Source: an uncultured Methanomassiliicoccus sp. (GTDB lineage: Archaea > Thermoplasmatota > Thermoplasmata > Methanomassiliicoccales > Methanomassiliicoccaceae). Taken from it: a DNA stretch of 64,000 nucleotides. The notes beneath the pieces were generated by a model. That model saw only the letters and a program-made list of their open reading frames with translations, was not told the DNA's origin and ran no database searches. Within the stretch, counting starts at the first letter, position 1, and each line of letters opens with the position of its first letter. Shown here one piece after another: positions 8,738-18,270 of the stretch. The stretch is from the NCBI GenBank assembly GCA_905202485.1, contig CAJKRY010000007.1, positions 30,938-94,937 of the forward strand, written 5' to 3'. Made by a program: the position numbers and the translations under genes.

Positions 8738-9150
8738 TGTTAGTTTGTAACGTAATCAATGACTTATAAACGTATACTACTGGATGGTAAACCAAATGTA
8801 CTGGACGATGGTACATGGAATTAGATATTGTTCTGTGTATTGCGCATTTCTCTTTCGTCTTGTCTATAGCAATGCCCGAATATCATTCCCCATGATTTAT
8901 GTCCAGTATTCATCATCACAACATGTTCTGGGGTGCCTGCACCTTGGCAACGCACATATGTTGCTCTGAGGTCTGTAGTCTGTAGTACATATTCGGTATC
9001 TTGCTCATTTTTACAATATTTTCACTTTAGCCGCTGTGTGAATATTGTTACAAACTCACTATTCAGCTGCTGTTATCCATAGCAATAGTTATTTCCTTGT
9101 ACATATTACACCGTCTGAACGTGAGCAGCTAAGGCTTTTGAGGGATGTGA
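8738..9150. other. Intergenic region upstream of the helicase operon
   Basis: This 413-bp gap between divergent genes has many stops in all frames and no recognisable RNA or repeat. It should contain the promoters of the small DNA-binding-like gene (left) and the helicase (right); no single TATA box for the helicase stands out. Confidence 0.5.
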
Positions 9151-12100
9151 ATGGATGGGATTATAGAAATCAGAGTATCATACAGCGCCATTGCAAATTT
9201 TTCAATGATTTATAACAGGGTGCCGTTAATCAAACGTATTGAAGTAAGAAACATCTCTTCAGAAAGTCTGGGAAATATAAAGCTGCATGTTTTATTCAAA
9301 CAAAATGCAGAGCAGTCTGAACAATACGAGTCTGAATGGGAATCCAGCATAGGATCAATTCCTGCAGGGCAGTATGTAAGTTTTGACAGGGTGCCACTTA
9401 AAATCTCGAAAGAATTGTTTTTTCTGACTGAAAAAAACACTGATGCATCATTCATGATCACAGTCACTTCCAACAGCACCGGTGAAGTCTTAGAAGAAGA
9501 ATCGCTGCCTCTCAAGATTCTTCCTCGAGACACTTGGATAGGTTCAGACGTCATGCCTGAGCTGCTGGCATCTTTCGTGACACCGGGAAGAAATGCAGTC
9601 AGGCTGATAACTGAAGAAGCTTCAGCATACCAGTCCGGATTGCCTGAAAAAGCGAAAGAATATGCAAGAGAAATCTATGAAAACATCAGGAAAAAGGGAC
9701 CGTTTACAATAACACAGACAAATCCAGCCGCCGGGTCAATCAATGCTATGGAAGTGCTGAGCCGCAAGCAGGGAACAGCTCTGGATTTTTCAGTATTCTA
9801 TGCTTCATGTCTAGAGAGGGCCGGCCTTAATCCCGTAATTATTCTTCTGGACAACCGTGTAATCACCGCCTGCTGGTTAGAGGATAGAACGTTTGCTGAG
9901 TGTGTTGAAGACGATATTTCTTTGATAACAAAACGTATGGCTGAAGGAGTTGAAGAGATAATCGCAGTTGATGTTTCAGTTCTGGCAGACAAAGGGTCTT
10001 TTGAGCAGGCACAGGAGTCAGCAGAGTACTTCCTGGCTGAATCTTCATTTGATATTTTTGTAGATGTCATAAGATGCAGGGGAAGCGGAATATTCCCTAT
10101 TCCTGAGAGGCTTGGTGATGAACAGAAGTATACGCCGAGAAAATCTTCACCCTCGCAGCAGCTGGATCCTCCGCCGGCTTCTTATTCGAAGCAGCGCATG
10201 TGGGAAAACAAGCTTCTTGATCTGAGTCTGAGAAATAGTCTCATCAGCTACAGGCTGAGGAGAAATTCTATTCAGATCATGGCTGCTGACCTGAATTCCT
10301 TGGAAACTGCTCTTGCCAGCGGGGAAGAGTTTCAGATACTTCCCAAACCGTCAGACATACTCACAAAGCAGCAGGATAACATTAATTTTCCAATAGATCT
10401 GGAATCTGTTCGAAATCTAACAGATATGGAGTATGCAAATCACAGGCTGCGCACATATCTTAAAGAGGATGAACTGAAAAAACAGATAGTTTACATTTAC
10501 CGGACTACAAAAACAAATATGGAGGAAAATGGGGCAAACACTCTCTATCTAGCACTTGGATTCTTAAAATGGTACGAAACCGACGTGTCAGAAAAGGAAC
10601 GCAGAGCACCTATTGTGCTAGTTCCAGTAGAACTGGTCAGAAAATCGGCCGGCAAAGGATACATTCTCAGGATCCGTGACGAAGACTCGCTTGTAAATGT
10701 CACGCTGGTTGAAATGCTCAGGCAGAATTTCAACATAAATGTGACCGATGTTGATCCTCTGCCGACTGCAGAAACTGGTATAGATATAAAGCAGGTGTTT
10801 GCCACATTCAGAAAGGCAGTAATTGATAAACCACGCTGGGAGGTGGAAAACATCTCAGTTCTCGGTCAGTTTTCGTTCAATCAATTCATCATGTGGAATG
10901 ACATGAGAAACCGTTCTGAGGAGCTGACAAACCACAAGGTTGTTGCAAGCCTGATGTCCGGCAAGATGGAATGGGAGCAGCAGGGAAAATTTCAGTCTCC
11001 AGATACCTTAGATAATGTGGTTCTTCCAAGCGACATGGCAGTTCCTATAAGCGCCGATTCTTCCCAGCTTTCAGCAATCTATGCTTCTGGAAACGGTCTG
11101 AGCTTCGTCCTTCACGGACCTCCGGGAACCGGAAAATCACAGACAATTACCAATATTATTGCCAACGCTCTTTTCCAAGGAAAAACTGTTCTGTTCATTG
11201 CAGAAAAGATGGCAGCACTGTCGGTAGTGCAGCGCCGTTTGGAATCCATCGGCCTTGGGCCTTTCAGTCTGGAACTTCATTCTAATAAAACAAAGAAACG
11301 GGATGCATTAAATCAACTGGATGAAGTTCTCAGCATTCCTAAAGCAATACATCCTGATGAATATGCTGCTCGTGCTCAGAAACTCTTTGAACTCAGAAAA
11401 GAGCTGAATTCAGTAATCAATGCAATTCATTCAAAAAGATCCATCGGTTTGTCTTTATATGACATAATCACGATGTATGAATCGACATACTCTGATAAAA
11501 GCATTCATTTCACACGCCAGCAGATTGAGTCGCTGGATGCATCTACATATGATTCTTGGCTCAGCGTAGTCAGAGATATCGCAACTGCCGGAGCAGCCTG
11601 CGGAAATGTTGCCGATCATCCGCTTAAAGATCTGGGATCGTGCGAATACAGCTACTCATTCCGTGATGAAGTCATTGAACTGCTGAATGAATATCTGAAA
11701 ACTATTCAAGTTCTTAAATCTCCATGCGAAAATATTCAGCTGGTTAAATATGCAGATTACCAGACGCTTTACAACATACTTAATAGAATAAATTCAAAAC
11801 AAATATCTAAAGAACTTCTTGCTTCATGCGACGATCCCTCCATCAGGTCAAATCTGGACATCGTCTACGCCTTGTGCCGCAAAAGATCCGAGATTCATGA
11901 TAAAATTTTAAGAATATTTTCTGAAGGCGTTTTTAAACTAGATGCATGCAGGCTTTTTGATAAATGGAACGAGATCGACAGAAAAGTAATCAGAATCGGG
12001 CAGAGAGATATTATAAAGGAACTGAAAGAATATGCTAGAGCCTCAATAGATAAGGAAAAAGTTCCAGCATACCTGCAGCTACTATGCGATTACCGTTTAG

Positions 12101-14793
12101 CCGGAGAAAAGATGTGGGAAGTAGGTGCCGGATTTGATAAGTTATTCGGGCCTTTATGGAATATAAACAATACTGACTGGAGACTGTTAAACAGCCTGTA
12201 TGTGGAATCAACTGAAATAAAAGGTCTGGCTGCAGTTTTAGGCACTGAAGCATGGCGGCAGATCATAGACATCCCGGAGCAGACTACCCAGGCATATCTG
12301 GATTCATTCGAAAAAATTTCCAAGCTTACGTTTGATATTACGGTAAAACTAGCACTCGAGGTTGAGGTGCTTGCCGGTGATTCATGCTTTGAAGACTCGG
12401 CTAAAAAAGCATCTATCTGGCTGAACAACATCGAATCTCTCAGATCGTGGTCTCTGTTTGCCTCACGCATAAAAGAAGCCAGATCACTAGGTCTTTCAAA
12501 TGTGGTAGAGGAATATATGTCAGGCAGAATGCAGTCCGATGAATTGATGCCGGCTTTTATAAAATCAATTTCCCGTGCTTATGCTGAATATGTCATTGAT
12601 ACGGAACCGTCGCTATCTTCATTTAATGGAGATATCTTCGAAGATGAAATAAAAAAGTATCACGAAGCTACGGAAGAGTTTGAAAGACTGACCAGAGAAG
12701 AGCTGGTTGCTAAATTATCCTCTAAACTCCCAGACATAACTGGTTCAGCAGCCTCCTCATCTGAATTAAGCATCTTGAGAAAAGCAATCAGAACAGGCGG
12801 GAGAGGATTATCTATAAGAAGGCTGTTTGATCAGATACCGAATCTGCTCAAGACACTCTGCCCATGTATGCTGATGAGCCCGATTTCCGTTGCTCAGTAC
12901 ATTGATCCAAAGTTTCCAAAATTCGATCTTGTCATATTTGACGAAGCATCTCAAATGCAAACCTGTTATGCTGTAGGAGCAATAGCAAGAGGAAAAGAGT
13001 TTATCGTGGTGGGAGATCCCAAACAGCTTCCTCCGACTTCATTCTTTACAATAAATACTGTTGATGAAGATAATATTGAAAAAGAAGATCTGGAAAGTAT
13101 ACTTGACGACTGTCTTGCACTTTCAATGCCTCAGGAGCATCTGCTGTGGCATTACAGATCCCGACACGAAAGCCTGATTGCCTTCAGCAATATGCAGTTT
13201 TATGATAATAAATTATTTACATTCCCATCTCCGAACGATATAGTTTCAAAAGTCAGCCTGGTGCATGTAGAAGGCCATTACGACCGCGGCAAGACTAAAC
13301 AGAACAAGGCTGAAGCAAAAGCTGTAGTAGATGAAATAATCAGGAGGCTGGCAGATCCTGTTTTGCGTAATCAGAGTATAGGCGTTGTTGCTTTCAGCAT
13401 AGCCCAGCAGAATCTGATCGATGATATGCTTTCAGATGCATTAGATAAAAATCCTGAACTGGATGCAATAAACAGCTCTGCAGAAGAACCAATATTCATT
13501 AAGAATCTTGAAAATGTCCAAGGGGATGAGAGAGATGTCATTTTGTTCTCAATCGGTTATGGACCGGACAAAAGTGGCATTGTCCGTTTGAATTTTGGAC
13601 CTTTAAACCGTGAAGGCGGCTGGAGAAGACTGAACGTCGCAGTTTCAAGAGCAAGAATGGAAATGATAGTATTCTCGACGCTCCAGCCGGATCAGATAGA
13701 CATTACCAGAACAAACTCTGAAGGAATCATTAATCTCAAATCGTTCTTAGAATTTGCAAAGAATGGTAAAAACTGTCTTCCGCGTGATAAAAAGGAATGT
13801 GCAGGTGAAGGTATTGAAGACGTCATTGCGCATAAGATAGAAGAAATGGGCTACAAGACTAATGTAGACGTAGGGAGCTCTGGATACAGAATGGACATCG
13901 GCATAATAAACCCGGACAATGAAGACGAGTATGTTCTGGGAATAATGATCGATGGTAAAAATAAGCAGTCTCCCAGCACTGCAAGGGACAGAAACATCGT
14001 TCAGAATTCAGTACTGGAGTCTCTGGGCTGGAATCTGCACCATCTGTGGATAATGGACTGGTGGTATGATTCAGAAAAAGAGCTGTCAAAAATAAAGGAT
14101 GCAATTGAGCTTGCAATAACGAAGAATCGTGTGGCAGAGGAAGAAAAGGCGATAGATGAAAGCAACCTGAGAGCCAATGCCCAGATAGTGCTGAATGTCG
14201 AAGTACCGGATGATAAAGGATTCGAGGCTGCCGATGACCCGGTAAAACCGGAATACAATGCTGCAGACATGCAGAACATTGGAAATCCAGAAGACTTCAT
14301 GGCAGAGGACAGCACCGAAAAGATTGTTGAGCAGATAAAAGAAATAATCCGCCTGGAAGGTCCGATTTCATACAGGCTGCTTCAGAAAAAGACTCTCAGC
14401 TCATGGGGAATTTACAGGCCAATCGTTAAAGTAAACAAGTATTTTGAGAAACTCTTTAACGATCTGAATCCAAAACAGACTAATTTCAATGGAAAGATCT
14501 TCATCTGGAATACAGACCAGGATCCAGAAACATATGAGGGATACAGAACTCCAACCGACAAAGAAAGAAGAGACATTGCAGATATTCCCCCAGAAGAGAT
14601 CATTAACGCCGTTAAAGAAGTCGTAAGCAATCAATTTGCCTTATCGTCTTCAGATCTGATTAGGGAAGTAGGCAAGCTGTTTGGATTTTCAAGGCTGGGC
14701 AATAATCTCAAGGCGATCATCGGTGAGTGCATAGACCTGTCTGTAAAGGCTGGCTTTATAAAGTCGGACGGTGACAGGATTTCAGTGATCTGA
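9151..14793 (+). CDS. Large DUF4011-type superfamily 1 helicase with C-terminal nuclease domain
   Basis: 1880 residues. Approximate layout: N-terminal beta-rich domain (1-130); transglutaminase-like fold (170-260) with TALDFSVF where the catalytic Cys would be, so probably inactive; DUF4011 core (about 348-600, WENKLLDLSLRNSL); COG1112-type SF1 helicase with Walker A GPPGTGKS (~657-664), Walker B DEASQ (~1265), HYRSRH (~1333), QGDERDVI (~1456) and VAVSRAR (~1496). A restriction-endonuclease-like domain of the MTES/Vsr type follows (~1553-1640; RMDIGI, then GIMIDG), and a DUF3320-like helical tail (~1726-1880). Proteins of this kind probably unwind and cut DNA, and several relatives act in phage defence. 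It leads a three-gene unit with AlkD-like and DUF1848 genes. The domain calls are mine, from motifs. Confidence 0.85.
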   Translation: MDGIIEIRVSYSAIANFSMIYNRVPLIKRIEVRNISSESLGNIKLHVLFKQNAEQSEQYESEWESSIGSIPAGQYVSFDRVPLKISKELFFLTEKNTDASFMITVTSNSTGEVLEEESLPLKILPRDTWIGSDVMPELLASFVTPGRNAVRLITEEASAYQSGLPEKAKEYAREIYENIRKKGPFTITQTNPAAGSINAMEVLSRKQGTALDFSVFYASCLERAGLNPVIILLDNRVITACWLEDRTFAECVEDDISLITKRMAEGVEEIIAVDVSVLADKGSFEQAQESAEYFLAESSFDIFVDVIRCRGSGIFPIPERLGDEQKYTPRKSSPSQQLDPPPASYSKQRMWENKLLDLSLRNSLISYRLRRNSIQIMAADLNSLETALASGEEFQILPKPSDILTKQQDNINFPIDLESVRNLTDMEYANHRLRTYLKEDELKKQIVYIYRTTKTNMEENGANTLYLALGFLKWYETDVSEKERRAPIVLVPVELVRKSAGKGYILRIRDEDSLVNVTLVEMLRQNFNINVTDVDPLPTAETGIDIKQVFATFRKAVIDKPRWEVENISVLGQFSFNQFIMWNDMRNRSEELTNHKVVASLMSGKMEWEQQGKFQSPDTLDNVVLPSDMAVPISADSSQLSAIYASGNGLSFVLHGPPGTGKSQTITNIIANALFQGKTVLFIAEKMAALSVVQRRLESIGLGPFSLELHSNKTKKRDALNQLDEVLSIPKAIHPDEYAARAQKLFELRKELNSVINAIHSKRSIGLSLYDIITMYESTYSDKSIHFTRQQIESLDASTYDSWLSVVRDIATAGAACGNVADHPLKDLGSCEYSYSFRDEVIELLNEYLKTIQVLKSPCENIQLVKYADYQTLYNILNRINSKQISKELLASCDDPSIRSNLDIVYALCRKRSEIHDKILRIFSEGVFKLDACRLFDKWNEIDRKVIRIGQRDIIKELKEYARASIDKEKVPAYLQLLCDYRLAGEKMWEVGAGFDKLFGPLWNINNTDWRLLNSLYVESTEIKGLAAVLGTEAWRQIIDIPEQTTQAYLDSFEKISKLTFDITVKLALEVEVLAGDSCFEDSAKKASIWLNNIESLRSWSLFASRIKEARSLGLSNVVEEYMSGRMQSDELMPAFIKSISRAYAEYVIDTEPSLSSFNGDIFEDEIKKYHEATEEFERLTREELVAKLSSKLPDITGSAASSSELSILRKAIRTGGRGLSIRRLFDQIPNLLKTLCPCMLMSPISVAQYIDPKFPKFDLVIFDEASQMQTCYAVGAIARGKEFIVVGDPKQLPPTSFFTINTVDEDNIEKEDLESILDDCLALSMPQEHLLWHYRSRHESLIAFSNMQFYDNKLFTFPSPNDIVSKVSLVHVEGHYDRGKTKQNKAEAKAVVDEIIRRLADPVLRNQSIGVVAFSIAQQNLIDDMLSDALDKNPELDAINSSAEEPIFIKNLENVQGDERDVILFSIGYGPDKSGIVRLNFGPLNREGGWRRLNVAVSRARMEMIVFSTLQPDQIDITRTNSEGIINLKSFLEFAKNGKNCLPRDKKECAGEGIEDVIAHKIEEMGYKTNVDVGSSGYRMDIGIINPDNEDEYVLGIMIDGKNKQSPSTARDRNIVQNSVLESLGWNLHHLWIMDWWYDSEKELSKIKDAIELAITKNRVAEEEKAIDESNLRANAQIVLNVEVPDDKGFEAADDPVKPEYNAADMQNIGNPEDFMAEDSTEKIVEQIKEIIRLEGPISYRLLQKKTLSSWGIYRPIVKVNKYFEKLFNDLNPKQTNFNGKIFIWNTDQDPETYEGYRTPTDKERRDIADIPPEEIINAVKEVVSNQFALSSSDLIREVGKLFGFSRLGNNLKAIIGECIDLSVKAGFIKSDGDRISVI

Positions 14794-14802
14794 AGGTATC
14801 AA

Positions 14803-15483
14803 ATGTATGATGTAAGAAAGATCCTTGAGGATCTAGCAGATGAGAAATTTAAAGATTTCTCATTAAAATTAATTCCAACTAACAGCAGTATTATGGGGGT
14901 TAAAATTCCCCAGCTTCGAACGATCGCTAAAGAGATGCCAGAAGAAGATAGACGGCCTTACATTAATCATTATAACTGCGAATACTTGGAAGAGATAATG
15001 ATAAAGGGACTGCTTATTGGCCAGTTAAAAGGCGATATACAGGAGACTCTTTCATATGTGGAAAATTTTATTCCTTCTATCGACAACTGGTCGGTCTGCG
15101 ACTGTTTCTGTAGCAGCCTGAAGGTAACCAGCAAGAATATGGAAACAGTGTGGCAGTTCATCCAACCTTATCTTCATTCTGCTGGGGAATTCAAAGTGAG
15201 GTTTGCTGTCGTAATGATGCTGGCTCATTATATCTGTGAAGATTACATTGATCAGGTTATCGCTGCATTGGATTCAATAAAACACGACGGATATTATGTA
15301 AAAATGGCTGTGGCCTGGGCGGTTTCAGTCTCTTTTGTAAAATTTTCAGATAAAACTATGAAATATCTCAAGTGCAACAATCTCGATGACTGGACATATA
15401 ATAAATCAATTCAGAAGATAATTGAGTCGCGCAGAGTTGATGACAAGATAAAAGATGACCTTCGTAAAATGAGAAGGAAATGA
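14803..15483 (+). CDS. AlkD-like DNA alkylation repair protein (HEAT-like)
   Basis: A 226-residue all-helical protein matching the AlkD/PF08713 family of HEAT-like-repeat DNA glycosylases. Blocks seen are GVKIPQLRTIAKEM (residues ~32-45), the repeat-like EEIMIKGLLIG, and DNWSVCDCFCSSLK around residue 97, where the family keeps its active-site Asp/Trp region. Members excise alkylated bases without base flipping. It starts 10 bp after the helicase-nuclease and ends 4 bp before the DUF1848 gene, so the three are almost certainly one transcript. Activity on DNA is inferred from the family. Confidence 0.85.
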   Translation: MYDVRKILEDLADEKFKDFSLKLIPTNSSIMGVKIPQLRTIAKEMPEEDRRPYINHYNCEYLEEIMIKGLLIGQLKGDIQETLSYVENFIPSIDNWSVCDCFCSSLKVTSKNMETVWQFIQPYLHSAGEFKVRFAVVMMLAHYICEDYIDQVIAALDSIKHDGYYVKMAVAWAVSVSFVKFSDKTMKYLKCNNLDDWTYNKSIQKIIESRRVDDKIKDDLRKMRRK

Positions 15484-15486
15484 GTC

Positions 15487-16407
15487 ATGATAATTTCAGC
15501 ATCCCGCAGAACTGATATTCCAGCATACTATTCAGAATGGTTTTTGAATAGGTTGAAAGCAGGATATGTTCTGATAAGAAATCCTGTGATGAGTTCAGCA
15601 GTGTATAAAATAGAATTAAATCCTAAAATCGTCAACTGCATAGTATTCTGGACAAAAGATGCTGCGAATATCCTTGATAAGCTGGACGAGATAAGTTCAC
15701 TGGGGTACAGATACGTATTCCAATTTACAATAACTCCTTATGGCAGCGATATTGAGAGAAACATGAGGCCGAAAGAAGACATAATAAAGACATTCAGGCG
15801 CCTTAGCGATATGATCGGATGCGAACGTATAATCTGGCGTTACGATCCTATAATTTTTAATGATACACTCACACCGGAATATCATCTCAAGAATTTTGAA
15901 GATATGTGCAGTCAGCTTTTTGGATATACTAAAATCGTCAACATGAGCCTTGTTCAATCATATCATAACAAAAACTTCGGGTTTGAACTTTCCAGGCAGG
16001 ATAAGGAAAAGTTCCTGAGAAGTTTGAAAGAGGCAGCCTTATCCTATGATATAGAACCGAGGCTGTGCTGCTATCCAGAAGATCCGCAGATGTACGGGAT
16101 CAAAAGATCAAAATGCATTGACAAAGAATATCTGGAAAAAATCTGCGGATATAATCTCAAACTGCCGAGAGACAAGAATCAGAGAATTTTGTGCGAATGC
16201 TGTGAAAGCATCGATGTCGGCATATACAACACCTGCATCCACGGATGCACTTACTGTTATGCTACCAGTAATCTCAGAGAAACAATCTATAATTATAAAA
16301 ACCATCATCCGGAAAATGAGCTGCTGGTAGGCAGCATATCCGCAGAAGACAACATAGTCTGCAAAAAGCTCGCATCTTCCAGAGACTACCAGACTGTATT
16401 GTTCTGA
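15487..16407 (+). CDS. DUF1848 family protein
   Basis: A 306-residue protein opening with the family's MIISASRRTDIPAYYSEW block and followed by FWTKDAANIL. The family has no established function. The C-terminus carries a dense Cys group: CECCES at ~237-242, then CIHGCTYCYA at ~253-262, a CxxxCxxC spacing like that of a radical SAM or other [4Fe-4S] cluster. The middle (QFTITPYG, IIWRYDPI) suggests a TIM-barrel-like fold. Operon position after an AlkD-like protein and a helicase-nuclease suggests DNA repair or modification, which is an inference. Confidence 0.85.
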   Translation: MIISASRRTDIPAYYSEWFLNRLKAGYVLIRNPVMSSAVYKIELNPKIVNCIVFWTKDAANILDKLDEISSLGYRYVFQFTITPYGSDIERNMRPKEDIIKTFRRLSDMIGCERIIWRYDPIIFNDTLTPEYHLKNFEDMCSQLFGYTKIVNMSLVQSYHNKNFGFELSRQDKEKFLRSLKEAALSYDIEPRLCCYPEDPQMYGIKRSKCIDKEYLEKICGYNLKLPRDKNQRILCECCESIDVGIYNTCIHGCTYCYATSNLRETIYNYKNHHPENELLVGSISAEDNIVCKKLASSRDYQTVLF

Positions 16408-16430
16408 AATTCAGTTAAAGTACTTACAGA

Positions 16431-16616
16431 TTAATGAATTAAAATGTTCTTCTGTTTCAGTTTTCTAAACACCAGCACGGTTCATTGAGTTCCTATGAAT
16501 GAAAGCGTTATAAACTCATATCCTTGGAGTGCCATGCTTTTTATCTTTTCATCAATCATTTCAGTTACATTGCTGATTAATAAATTCTCAATCAATTCTG
16601 TTTTGTATTCCAGCAC
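16431..16616 (-). pseudogene. Small DUF4177-like reading frame interrupted by TGA
   Basis: Starting at GTG 16616, the frame reads MLEYKTELIENLLIS, then EKIKSMALQGYEFITLS, and reaches TGA at 16482-16484 after 44 residues. Past the TGA the same frame continues TVLVFRKLKQKN to a TAA at 16431-16433. The whole matches the size and pattern of DUF4177-type proteins (EYK start, GYEF/GWEL centre, final VFRK strand), so the TGA probably removes the last strand. It lies two codons after the TAG that ends the gene upstream, and in the same frame. The family call is by pattern only. Confidence 0.45.
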
Positions 16617-16622
16617 ATCAGC

Positions 16623-16970
16623 CTAATCGAAAAACTTCCCTTTATAAAAATTCTCATTTCCAAGTTTTTTGGCCGTCAGCCTGAACATGACGCAGCCGTC
16701 TGGACAAACAATGTCTTTGCTGTATCTGCTACTGCCTCCGACATTTTCCAGATCCCCGCCGCTTCTGACTGCTTCCATGATTGGAAACATAATCATCATC
16801 ACTTTGGAACAGATCCCTTGTTCCTCAGTATTCACAGGACAGCCGTACGTGCAGGTATATTTATCACCGACTTCCTCGCCATTTCTACAGTACCTTTCTG
16901 TACGATCGCCGCGGAGAAATCCGCTTACTTCAATTTCAAACTCGTACTCTTCATCATACCATTTTTTCAT
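16623..16970 (-). CDS. TIGR04076 family small Cys-rich protein
   Basis: A 115-residue protein with conserved cysteines in CTYGCPVNTEEQGIC and VCPDGCVMFRLTAKK, the pattern of TIGR04076 proteins, which are common in anaerobes and have no known function. The N-terminus (MKKWYDEEYEFEIEVSG) is also typical. The gene ends in TAG; the same frame stays open for 46 more sense codons before a TGA (16482-16484). The stretch after TAG looks like a separate DUF4177-like protein. Whether UAG is read as stop or as pyrrolysine cannot be told from sequence. Confidence 0.7.
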   Translation of the reverse strand: MKKWYDEEYEFEIEVSGFLRGDRTERYCRNGEEVGDKYTCTYGCPVNTEEQGICSKVMMIMFPIMEAVRSGGDLENVGGSSRYSKDIVCPDGCVMFRLTAKKLGNENFYKGKFFD

Positions 16971-17005
16971 AATGATTCTCCAAATGTGGATAAAAAAGGC
17001 ACTAC

Positions 17006-18238
17006 TCAGTACCTGTTGTCGAAGATACGGTTTGACTTCTTTTCACTTCTGGGCAGGTCCCCGATATATACTGCCTTGGGAACCACAGTCACACCGACTC
17101 TTTCTTTGAAATGGTTGCGGACATTCAGTTCAATATTCTCCCGTTGCGACTCATTACATTCAGTCTCAAAGAATATAGTCATAATGTCTTTGCCGTTCAG
17201 ATGATCAATCATTACTTGATACTCGCTACTGACTCCGTCGACTTCTTTCAAAACTTCGTCGATCTGTCCAGGGAAAATATTGACGCCTTTTACTTTCACC
17301 ATGTCATCAGTGCGGCCTATCAGGATGTCTATGCGGGGATGGCTGCATCCGCACGAGCATTTTCCAGGAATGATTCTTGTCAGGTCATGAGTTCTGTACC
17401 TGATGAGCGGGGCCCCTTCTTTTTTCAGGGTGGTGATGACTAATTCCCCGGTTTTTCCGTCCGGCAGGACTTCACCGGTTTCTGGATCAATTATCTCGAA
17501 ATAAAGAAAATCATCCCAGTAGTGGATTCCAGACGCATAGTTGCAGCTTATGCCGATTCCAGGCCCATATATCTCAGTAAGGCCGTATATATCATACAGT
17601 TTTACACCGAGTTCGCTGGCTATGCGGGTTCTCATCTTCTCTCCCCACCTTTCAGATCCGATAAGTGCTCTTTCAAGATGGATCTTGTCGTTCAATCCTC
17701 TTCTGGTGATCTCTTCAGCCAGGAGAAGGGCATACGAAGAAGTGGCACACAGCACGGTGCTTTTCAGGTCAAGCATCATCTGTATCTGTTTATCAGTATT
17801 TCCAGGCCCCATAGGTATGACCATGGCCCCGTGTTTTTCGGCTCCTGCCTGAAATCCTATGCCGGCAGTCCAGAGGCCGTATCCCGGGGTGATCTGCACC
17901 CTGTCTGTGTTTGAAACGCCTGCTAGTCCGTAGCACCTTTCAAACATTACAGCCCAGTCTTCAACATCTTTGGCAGTGTATGGAATAATGATGGGAGTAC
18001 CGGTAGTTCCAGATGATGAATGGATACGAACAATCTTCTCATCAGGCACTGCCTGCAGACCTAAGGGATATGCATCCCTGAGTTCCCATTTGTCTGTTAA
18101 AGGGAGAGTTTCAAAATCTTCCTTTGTGCATATTCTGCTTAGATCAATGTCTTTGTATTTTTTGTTATAAAAAGGGCTTTTTTCCTTGATGGAATCTAAA
18201 ACCTTTTTTATTGCACATAGTTGATCATCACTCATCAT
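17006..18238 (-). CDS. paaK: Phenylacetate--CoA ligase family protein
   Basis: A 410-residue adenylate-forming enzyme. The P-loop-like motif HSSSGTTGTP lies at residues 73-82, YGLTEIYGPG at about 220, and the C-terminal hinge and lid include RIDILIGRTDDMVKVKG and a final KSNRIFDNRY. It activates an aryl acetate with ATP and CoA. It follows iorA and iorB on the same strand (32-bp gap). In methanogens this set interconverts aryl acetates, aryl-acetyl-CoA and aryl pyruvates, which lets the cell build aromatic amino acids from external aryl acids. Substrate preference is inferred. Confidence 0.9.
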   Translation of the reverse strand: MMSDDQLCAIKKVLDSIKEKSPFYNKKYKDIDLSRICTKEDFETLPLTDKWELRDAYPLGLQAVPDEKIVRIHSSSGTTGTPIIIPYTAKDVEDWAVMFERCYGLAGVSNTDRVQITPGYGLWTAGIGFQAGAEKHGAMVIPMGPGNTDKQIQMMLDLKSTVLCATSSYALLLAEEITRRGLNDKIHLERALIGSERWGEKMRTRIASELGVKLYDIYGLTEIYGPGIGISCNYASGIHYWDDFLYFEIIDPETGEVLPDGKTGELVITTLKKEGAPLIRYRTHDLTRIIPGKCSCGCSHPRIDILIGRTDDMVKVKGVNIFPGQIDEVLKEVDGVSSEYQVMIDHLNGKDIMTIFFETECNESQRENIELNVRNHFKERVGVTVVPKAVYIGDLPRSEKKSNRIFDNRY

Positions 18239-18270
18239 GTTAGGTCATCTAGGCATGCACTTCTTAGTAA

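Noticed and set aside
8784..8969. A 61-codon plus-strand frame in the gap before the helicase
   Set aside because: No ribosome site, no coding-like composition, and no neighbour in the same direction; treated as chance.
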